A stretch of DNA of 10,205 nt. It comes from Flavobacterium sp. UBA807 (lineage in GTDB: Bacteria; Bacteroidota; Bacteroidia; Flavobacteriales; Flavobacteriaceae). Within the stretch, counting starts at the first letter, position 1, and the number at the start of each line of letters is the position of its first letter. Below are positions 4,480-10,205 of this stretch, piece by piece. The notes below the pieces were generated by a model. It saw only the letters and a program-made list of their open reading frames with translations, made no database searches and was not told where the DNA came from. The stretch covers positions 1-10,205 of the forward strand of contig DBIH01000045.1 in NCBI GenBank assembly GCA_002296885.1, given 5' to 3'. Both the position numbers and the translations under genes were made by a program.

Positions 4480-5708
4480 AACTGTGTTTTCAAATCTTCT
4501 ATAAAAGTAGTCAAATGTTCTACTTCCACATGATCCATAAGCACAATTTTATACCATTGATTCTCTTTGTTGTGCTGTTGTGGCACTAAAGTATATTTGT
4601 CGGCAATTGCTTTTGGAATGTATTTAGATTTTATGGTTACGATATTCATATAGGGTTCCCTAAAATAGACTATGCCCAATTTATCTAACTCCTTACACAA
4701 AAAGGAAGTCCTCATCTGTAAAACACTCACTTTCTCGAACCATCCATTTGGGCCGTAGGTGAATAATATCATCCAAACTGCAACTGCGTTGGCACCACTC
4801 CTGCTGCCACACAATGTTAAATCCATTCCTTCTACATACTCGGCTTCTTTGGTCAGTACATTTTCTATATAACCTTTCCGACAGATAAAAACACCTGTGC
4901 CATAAGGAGCCTGCAACATTTTATGTGCATCAATCGTGATTGAAGTAATCTTAGGATTTTCAAAATTAATTTTTGATTCCTGATTGTTAAATGGGTAGAC
5001 AAAACCACCATAAGCACCGTCAATATGGAGCTTGTAAAAAAGATTATGCTCTTCAAGTACTGAAATATAATCTTCAGGATTGTCAACCGAGCCAAACATG
5101 GTAGTACCCATATTAGAAACCACAATAAAGTACTTTTTGCCTATTTGTTTGGCTTCTGTTATTAATTGACTTAAGAGAGTTTTGTCAATTTGCCTTGTAT
5201 CAAAATCAACAGAAACCTTCAACCAGTCAATCTGTAACAAATTGGCAGCTTTTGGAATAGAATAATGGGTATCAACCGAAGCTAAAATCGCAATTTCACT
5301 CAGTAGAGCATCAAATACGTTGATAAAATAATTTCGAAACATCCATAAAGCATAAACATTGGCTTCTGTTCCGCCGGGTGAAATATAACCGTCAAAAGCA
5401 TTGGGTTCAGCCTTAAAAATATCGACTGCTAAAACACTCAGCACTTCCCGTTCAATTTCATGGGTTCCCTGAAAAGCCTTTTCAGAAGTTCCATAGGTAT
5501 GGCATCCTATATTATTTGGATTCGCAACATAAGTTTGCAGAATAGGAGCGTCTCTTAAGAAAGGTGCATCATCGTTAAAAACCCTGCCGTCAAGTTTTGA
5601 AGCCGGATACCCGAGCGATATATCTTTTGAAAAATTTACGTTGTCCTGCAATGCAATCGCGATGCGGTTTGTTCGTTCTTCCTGTGATAATTTTTTCCAG
5701 AATTTCAT
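4461..5708 (-). CDS. Group II PLP-dependent decarboxylase, substrate unknown
   Basis: A 415-residue fold-type I pyridoxal-phosphate enzyme of the group II decarboxylase family (relatives of histidine, tyrosine, glutamate and aspartate decarboxylases). Visible motifs are SPGGTEAN (110-117, cofactor phosphate binding), DTHYS with H148 stacking on the ring, HIDGAYGG with D230 contacting the pyridine nitrogen, and TIDAHK with K263 as the Schiff-base lysine. TLCGSRSGANAV (298-309) resembles the substrate-side loop of bacterial histidine and archaeal tyrosine/aspartate decarboxylases. All key residues are present, so it should be active on an amino acid, but the substrate cannot be assigned. No signal peptide is seen, so it is cytoplasmic. 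It is the first gene of a probable two-gene unit with the cyclo-ligase, whose start it overlaps. The ATG at 5708 gives MKFWKKLSQEERTNRI, and a -7 box lies 13 bases upstream. Confidence 0.82.
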   Translation of the reverse strand: MKFWKKLSQEERTNRIAIALQDNVNFSKDISLGYPASKLDGRVFNDDAPFLRDAPILQTYVANPNNIGCHTYGTSEKAFQGTHEIEREVLSVLAVDIFKAEPNAFDGYISPGGTEANVYALWMFRNYFINVFDALLSEIAILASVDTHYSIPKAANLLQIDWLKVSVDFDTRQIDKTLLSQLITEAKQIGKKYFIVVSNMGTTMFGSVDNPEDYISVLEEHNLFYKLHIDGAYGGFVYPFNNQESKINFENPKITSITIDAHKMLQAPYGTGVFICRKGYIENVLTKEAEYVEGMDLTLCGSRSGANAVAVWMILFTYGPNGWFEKVSVLQMRTSFLCKELDKLGIVYFREPYMNIVTIKSKYIPKAIADKYTLVPQQHNKENQWYKIVLMDHVEVEHLTTFIEDLKTQLCLKKI

Positions 5709-5721
5709 TTTAATTTTTTTC

Positions 5722-5729
5722 CAAAACTA
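5722..5729 (-). promoter_or_regulatory. Putative promoter -7 box of the decarboxylase gene
   Basis: On the minus strand TAGTTTTG matches TAnnTTTG and ends 13 bases before the ATG at 5708, predicting a leader of fewer than about ten bases. No TTG is evident at the expected -33 distance. It lies in the 102-bp region shared with the divergent uvrC promoter. Confidence 0.45.
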
Positions 5730-5775
5730 ACAGTTCAGCACAGAAGAAAACATGACGAATGTTATTTTCGGCATA

Positions 5776-5806
5776 TTGTGGTTTATTCAGATTTCAATTA
5801 ACTTTG
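5776..5806 (+). promoter_or_regulatory. Putative uvrC promoter (TTG, 20-base spacer, TAACTTTG)
   Basis: TTG at 5776-5778 and TAACTTTG at 5799-5806 fit the Bacteroidota -33/-7 consensus (TTG, 17-23 bases, TAnnTTTG). The -7 box ends only 4 bases before the uvrC ATG at 5811, so transcription would begin at or within a base or two of the start codon. This is the best two-part promoter match in the window. Confidence 0.55.
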
Positions 5807-5810
5807 TTTC

Positions 5811-7610
5811 ATGAACAATCCTTCTATCGAACTACAACTGCAAACACTGCCTGACAATCCTGGGGTTTATCAGTATTATGATAAAGATGGAAAGATTCTG
5901 TATGTTGGTAAAGCCAAAAACCTTAAGAAAAGAGTTTCTTCCTATTTCAACAAAATCCATGACAATGGCAAAACCAATGTATTGGTTAAGAAGATAGTTA
6001 CGATTAAGCATATCGTAGTTTCATCCGAACAAGATGCGCTTTTGCTCGAAAACAATCTGATAAAAAAACTCCAGCCACGCTATAATGTGTTGCTTCGTGA
6101 TGACAAGACCTATCCGTGGATTTGCATCAAGAAAGAACCTTTTTCGAGAATATTCCCAACGCGCCGAATGGTCAAAGACGGTTCCGAATATTTTGGTCCG
6201 TATACTTCTTTCAAGACGGTGCACACCATTATGGATCTGATAAAAGAATTATATCAACTGCGTACCTGTAATTATGATTTGAGCGAAAACAATATCAATG
6301 CGCATAAATTTAAGGTTTGCCTTGAATACCATATCGGAAACTGCAAAGGGCCATGTGAAGGATTGGAAACTCAGGATGAATATCAAAAAAAGATCGAAGC
6401 CATTCGTCAGATATTAAAAGGAAATTTCAAAGACAGCATGCGTGATTTTAAAAAGCAAATGAATGAATACGCAGCTGAAATGAGGTTTGAGGAAGCGCAG
6501 AGAATCAAGGAAAAGATTGATGTTTTAGAGAATTATCAATCGTATTCGACCGTTCTGAATCCGAAGATTTCAAATATTGATGTCTTCTCGATTGTTTCGG
6601 ATGAAGCAATGGCGTATGTCAACTTTTTACAGATTTCACATGGAGCCATCATCCGTTCTTTCACATTAGAACTCAAAAAGAAACTCGATGAAACTGATCA
6701 GGAATTACTGGAACTCGCAGTCGTTGAACTTCGTGAAAGATTTAACCTGACTTCCAAAGAAATCATCCTGCCATTTGCTTTGGACTTTGGTGATAAAATA
6801 AAGGTTACGGTACCTCAATTAGGAGACAAAAAGCAAATTCTTGATTTGTCAGAAAGGAATGCAAAATACCAACGTCTTGAGCAGTTGAAGCAAATTCAGA
6901 TTGTCGACCCGGAAAGACACACCAACCGAATCATGGCGCAGATGCAAAAGGATTTGAGGCTTTCTGTCGAACCACGACACATCGAATGTTTTGATAATTC
7001 GAACATACAGGGTACGAATCCCGTTTCGGCTTGTGTTGTTTTTAAAGACGGAAAACCAAGTAAAAAAGATTATCGCCATTTCAATATAAAAACCGTTGAA
7101 GGGCCGAATGACTTTGCTTCGATGGAAGAAGTGGTTTACAGACGCTACAAACGCATGCTGGACGAGAACCAGCCTTTGCCGCAATTGATTATCATTGACG
7201 GAGGAAAGGGGCAATTATCGTCAGCCTTGAAAAGTATTGATGATTTAGGTTTACGCGGAAAGGTTGCCATAATCGGCATCGCAAAACGACTGGAAGAATT
7301 ATTTTATCCGGGCGATTCGGTTCCGTTGTATCTGGATAAAAAATCAGAAACACTCAAAATCATCCAGCATTTGCGTAACGAGGCACATCGTTTCGGAATT
7401 ACACATCATCGCGACAAGCGAAGCAAATCGGCACTCAATTCTACCATAGAACTAATTCCCGGAATTGGTGAAAAGACCATGCTGACGTTATTAAAACATT
7501 TCAAAAGTGTTAAAAGATTGAAATTAGCTACCGAAAAAGAAATTTCTGAGGTTGTCGGAGCATCAAAAGCAAAAAAAATTTCCGACTTTTACAACATAAG
7601 TAAACCCTAA
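5811..7610 (+). CDS. uvrC: Excinuclease ABC subunit C
   Basis: Endonuclease subunit of nucleotide excision repair. Recruited by UvrB at a lesion, it cuts the damaged strand on both sides. Domains in 599 residues: GIY-YIG nuclease (about 14-95; GVYQYYDKDGKILYVGKAKN) for the 3' cut; a cysteine region with C153, C170, C178 and C182, matching the [4Fe-4S] cluster reported for E. coli UvrC; a UVR motif (about 205-240; EMRFEEAQRIKEKI) that binds UvrB; an RNase H-like nuclease for the 5' cut with ECFDNSNIQG (D395), IIDGGKGQL (D463) and EAHRFGI (H526); and a C-terminal helix-hairpin-helix pair (about 545-594; LIPGIGEKT) for DNA binding. Length and catalytic residues are complete. The ATG at 5811 gives the usual N-terminus (LQTLPDNPGVYQYY) and has no Shine-Dalgarno; a promoter box lies immediately upstream. 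The patatin gene follows after 8 bases, suggesting shared transcription without an obvious functional link. Confidence 0.97.
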   Translation: MNNPSIELQLQTLPDNPGVYQYYDKDGKILYVGKAKNLKKRVSSYFNKIHDNGKTNVLVKKIVTIKHIVVSSEQDALLLENNLIKKLQPRYNVLLRDDKTYPWICIKKEPFSRIFPTRRMVKDGSEYFGPYTSFKTVHTIMDLIKELYQLRTCNYDLSENNINAHKFKVCLEYHIGNCKGPCEGLETQDEYQKKIEAIRQILKGNFKDSMRDFKKQMNEYAAEMRFEEAQRIKEKIDVLENYQSYSTVLNPKISNIDVFSIVSDEAMAYVNFLQISHGAIIRSFTLELKKKLDETDQELLELAVVELRERFNLTSKEIILPFALDFGDKIKVTVPQLGDKKQILDLSERNAKYQRLEQLKQIQIVDPERHTNRIMAQMQKDLRLSVEPRHIECFDNSNIQGTNPVSACVVFKDGKPSKKDYRHFNIKTVEGPNDFASMEEVVYRRYKRMLDENQPLPQLIIIDGGKGQLSSALKSIDDLGLRGKVAIIGIAKRLEELFYPGDSVPLYLDKKSETLKIIQHLRNEAHRFGITHHRDKRSKSALNSTIELIPGIGEKTMLTLLKHFKSVKRLKLATEKEISEVVGASKAKKISDFYNISKP

Positions 7611-7618
7611 TTCACTTT

Positions 7619-9832
7619 ATGAAAAAAACAATATTTGTTCTGATTGGCTTTCTTTTCCTTCAGACTGTTGTTGCGCAGGACACAATAAAGAAAAGCAGAC
7701 CTAAGATTGGTTTGGTTCTTAGTGGTGGTGGCGCCAAAGGGTTTGCTCATATTGGTGTGCTGAAAGTTTTGGAAAAAGCGGGCGTGAAAATTGATTACAT
7801 TGCCGGGACAAGTATGGGTGCGGTTGTTGGAGGTTTGTATGCTTCGGGATATAGCGCAACTCAAATTGATTCTATTTTTTCCAACACCGATTTTGATGAA
7901 CTCCTTCAGGATTATATTCCGCGTGCTTCCAAAAGTTTTTATGAAAAAAACAATGATCAGCTTTATGCACTTACATTGCCGTTCAATAAACTTAAAATCG
8001 GAATTCCGATAGCACTTTCCAAAGGAATGTACAACTACAGTCTGTTGTCAAAACTTACACATAACGTGAGACATATCGATGATTTCAGTCAACTTCCAAT
8101 TCCATTTTTATGCATTGCTACCGATATTGAAAAAGGGGATCAGGTAATTTTAAAAGAAGGCTATCTGGCTCAGGCAATGTTGGCGAGTTCTGCTTTTCCG
8201 TCGCTGTTTTCTCCTGTTGAAATTGATGGGAAGTTACTGATTGACGGTGGCGTAGTTAATAATTATCCAGTTGAAGAAGTTCGTAAAATGGGAGCTGATA
8301 TCGTTATTGGGGTTGATGTACAGGACAATTTAAAAGACAGGAATTCGTTAAAAGATGCGACAAGAATTTTGGTTCAGATTACCAATCTCGACATGATTAA
8401 AAGCATGAAAGAAAAACAAAAGCTCACCGATATCTATATAAAACCGGATGTTACCAATTATGGTGTAATATCATTTGACGAAGGGAAGGAGATTGTTAAG
8501 ACCGGCGAAGATGCAGCCATGGAAATGTTTGATAAAATTAAAACTCTAGCCGACAATTCCGGTAGTTATAAAGTAAACAGAATGAAAGTTGCTCAGGATT
8601 CGCTTCACATAAAAACGATTACGACAAGCAGGCTCGATAACTATACAAGAGCGTATATTTTAGGGAAACTGCATTTTAAAAATGGAAGTAAAATTTGCTA
8701 TGAAGATTTAAAAACAGGAATCAATAACATAAATGCGACTCAAAATTTCAGCCGAATCAGTTATACAATCGAAGGGAAAGAGGGAGAAGATGAATTAAAA
8801 CTCAGCCTGACCGAAAACCCAGTAAAGACCTATTTAAAGTTTGGGCTTCACTATGACGGGTTGTATAAAAGTGCAGTTTTGGCAAATATTACGCAGAAAA
8901 AAACGCTTTTTAAAAACGATGTACTGTCATTAGACTTGGGACTTGGCGATAATATCCGTTACAATTTGGATTATTATATTGACAATGGATTTTATTGGAG
9001 TTTTGGATTAAAATCGCGTTATAACACTTTCAATAAAAATGTAAAAACCGATTTCCGGGACGGCGAATTGTTGCAACAATTAGGCTTGAACAGTATCAAT
9101 ATTGATTTTGTAGATTTAACCAATCAGGCATATATGCAGACGGTTTTTATCCAGAAGTTTTTGATTGGAGCCGGAATTGAGCATAAATACCTTAAAATAA
9201 AATCGGATAATTTAGGAACCATTAATCCAACTTTTGAAAACAGTACTTATCTGAGTGTTTTTGGTTATGCAAAATATGATTCGTTCGACAACAAATTATT
9301 TCCAAAAAAAGGGTTTCTGTTTTCCGGCGATATTCAATCGTTTATCCATTCTTCTGATTATAACAAAGACTTTGAACGTTATTCTATTGCTAAGGGTGAG
9401 ATTGCTTTTGCTAAAACGTTTTACAAAAAATTATCTTTGAAAGTGCAATCGGAAGCCGGATTTACTATTGGCAAAGACAGTGTACACTTTTTTGATTTTG
9501 TGTTGGGCGGGTATGGATTCAATATGATCAACAATTTCAGGCACTTTTATGGTTATGATTATTTAAGCATTTCTGCCGATAGTTACATCAAATCGTGCTT
9601 TACACTGGATTATGAGATTTACAAAAAGAATCATATAAATTTCGCGGCAAATTATGCCAATGCAGAAAACGGATTGTTTGAAAACGGGAACTGGCTTTCT
9701 AAACCAACCTATAATGGTTACGCCATCGGTTACGCTTTAGAATCTATAATCGGGCCAATTGAAATCAAATATTCCTGGTCGCCTGAACTTAGAAAGGGTT
9801 ATGCCTATTTTACGGTTGGTTTCGCATTTTAA
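7619..9832 (+). CDS. Patatin-like phospholipase with C-terminal outer-membrane beta-barrel
   Basis: A 737-residue protein with a probable Sec signal peptide (MKKTIFVLIGFLFLQTVVAQ, cleavage after residue 19 or 20). The patatin domain spans about 28-310: oxyanion loop SGGGAKG (35-41), nucleophile elbow GTSMG (63-67, S65), and DGG with catalytic D209 (IDGGVVNNYPV). These Ser-Asp lipases hydrolyse acyl esters of phospholipids. Residues about 325-400 resemble a POTRA-like linker (ILGKLHFKNGSKICYEDL). About 400-737 has alternating hydrophobic/aromatic beta strands ending in TVGFAF with a C-terminal Phe, as in BamA/Omp85-type barrels. The layout matches PlpD-like type Vd proteins, where the barrel carries the lipase to the surface or anchors it in the outer membrane. 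It lies 8 bases after uvrC, so probably the same transcript. The ATG at 7619 is fixed by the signal peptide. The function on host, rival or own membranes is unknown. Confidence 0.9.
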   Translation: MKKTIFVLIGFLFLQTVVAQDTIKKSRPKIGLVLSGGGAKGFAHIGVLKVLEKAGVKIDYIAGTSMGAVVGGLYASGYSATQIDSIFSNTDFDELLQDYIPRASKSFYEKNNDQLYALTLPFNKLKIGIPIALSKGMYNYSLLSKLTHNVRHIDDFSQLPIPFLCIATDIEKGDQVILKEGYLAQAMLASSAFPSLFSPVEIDGKLLIDGGVVNNYPVEEVRKMGADIVIGVDVQDNLKDRNSLKDATRILVQITNLDMIKSMKEKQKLTDIYIKPDVTNYGVISFDEGKEIVKTGEDAAMEMFDKIKTLADNSGSYKVNRMKVAQDSLHIKTITTSRLDNYTRAYILGKLHFKNGSKICYEDLKTGINNINATQNFSRISYTIEGKEGEDELKLSLTENPVKTYLKFGLHYDGLYKSAVLANITQKKTLFKNDVLSLDLGLGDNIRYNLDYYIDNGFYWSFGLKSRYNTFNKNVKTDFRDGELLQQLGLNSINIDFVDLTNQAYMQTVFIQKFLIGAGIEHKYLKIKSDNLGTINPTFENSTYLSVFGYAKYDSFDNKLFPKKGFLFSGDIQSFIHSSDYNKDFERYSIAKGEIAFAKTFYKKLSLKVQSEAGFTIGKDSVHFFDFVLGGYGFNMINNFRHFYGYDYLSISADSYIKSCFTLDYEIYKKNHINFAANYANAENGLFENGNWLSKPTYNGYAIGYALESIIGPIEIKYSWSPELRKGYAYFTVGFAF

Positions 9833-9862
9833 GCCAAACTATTACTTTTTAAAATAAAAAAC

Positions 9863-9870
9863 TATATTTG
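9863..9870 (+). promoter_or_regulatory. Putative -7 promoter box of the amino acid permease
   Basis: TATATTTG matches TAnnTTTG and ends 33 bases before the permease ATG at 9904, predicting a leader of roughly 25-30 AT-rich bases. No clear TTG lies at the -33 distance (the stretch is TTTTTAAAATAAAAAA). There is no GC-rich terminator between the patatin stop at 9832 and this box, so read-through from upstream is also possible. Confidence 0.45.
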
Positions 9871-9903
9871 AAGCTAATAAACTATTAACTAAAAAACCAT
9901 TAT

Positions 9904-10205
9904 ATGTCTATTTGGAAAAGAAAACCTTTAAACCAACTTCTTTCAGAAGCTGATGAATCTGAAAAAGGATTAAAGAAAACATTAACCGCAACTGGTCTGA
10001 CAGCACTTGGCGTTGGGGCTATAATTGGAGCCGGATTATTTTCGATTACAGGAATGGCTGCCGCACAAAATGCAGGACCGGGGATAACAATTTCTTTCGT
10101 AGTTGCAGCTTTAGGTTGTGTTTTTGCCGGACTATGTTATGCAGAATTCTCCTCAATGATTCCTGTTGCAGGAAGTGCTTACACGTATTCTTTTGCTACT
10201 ATGGG
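9904..10205 (+). CDS. APC-family amino acid permease, N-terminal part (3' end outside window)
   Basis: The first 100 codons of an inner-membrane amino acid transporter of the amino acid-polyamine-organocation (APC) superfamily, most like the cationic amino acid transporter (CAT/YfnA) branch. A cytoplasmic N-terminus (MSIWKRKPLNQLLSEADESE) is followed by transmembrane helix 1 with the signature ALGVGAIIGAGLF (34-46), whose unwound glycine stretch forms the substrate site. Helix 2 (about 60-80; FVVAALGCVFAGLCYAEFSS) and the conserved IPVAGSAYTYSF follow. The gene is open to the window end, and about four fifths of a typical permease is missing. There is no Shine-Dalgarno site; AT-rich DNA (ACTAAAAAACCATTAT) precedes the ATG. 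The substrate cannot be told from the N-terminus; cationic amino acids are the family guess. Confidence 0.93.
   Translation, partial: MSIWKRKPLNQLLSEADESEKGLKKTLTATGLTALGVGAIIGAGLFSITGMAAAQNAGPGITISFVVAALGCVFAGLCYAEFSSMIPVAGSAYTYSFATM

Noticed and set aside
6849..7214. A 121-codon minus-strand frame inside uvrC
   Set aside because: It is antisense to the RNase H-like domain of UvrC and has no motif of its own.

Overview
The window looks like chromosomal DNA from a member of the Flavobacteriaceae, most likely Flavobacterium or a close relative. This rests on the low-GC coding sequence, the lack of Shine-Dalgarno sites before the starts, several promoter boxes of the Bacteroidota type (TAnnTTTG), and family-specific protein traits. 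Those traits are a DksA-like protein with a dismantled zinc finger, an LspA with an extra periplasmic loop, and a patatin fused to an outer-membrane barrel. The species cannot be named from the sequence.

Layout. Bases 1-1024 hold the 3' end of ileS and a DksA-like regulator 7 bases behind it. Bases 1025-3308 are an accessory-looking insert. It has one reverse-strand gene (1345-2766) fusing a PIG-L type de-N-acetylase to a DDD-motif glycosyltransferase, flanked by 320 bp and 542 bp of gene-poor DNA rich in inverted repeats. Bases 3309-3932 are lspA, which from memory usually follows the DksA-like gene directly in flavobacteria, so the insert appears to split a conserved cluster. lspA converges on, and overlaps by 32 bp, a reverse-strand pair: a group II PLP-dependent decarboxylase (4461-5708) and 5-formyltetrahydrofolate cyclo-ligase (3901-4479), which overlap each other by 19 bp. 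From a 102-bp divergent promoter region, uvrC (5811-7610) and a patatin/outer-membrane-barrel protein (7619-9832) run forward 8 bp apart. An APC-family amino acid permease starts at 9904 and leaves the window.

How the genes relate. Most are housekeeping: isoleucine tRNA charging, probable transcription control by a DksA-like protein, lipoprotein signal peptide removal, folate one-carbon metabolism and nucleotide excision repair. The patatin-barrel protein probably acts at the cell surface and the permease in the inner membrane. The fused deacetylase-glycosyltransferase is the outlier. Parts of it are more GC-rich than the flanks (34 of 60 bases G/C at 1741-1800, against 20 of 60 at 3361-3420 in lspA). 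It probably modifies a surface glycan, lipid or secondary metabolite.

The best candidates for something undescribed are the fused enzyme, a pair of hairpins just after the dksA-like gene whose loops are complementary over 9 bases, and a 16-bp-paired hairpin in the likely leader of the fusion gene. I saw no CRISPR array, transposase, integrase, tRNA or rRNA.
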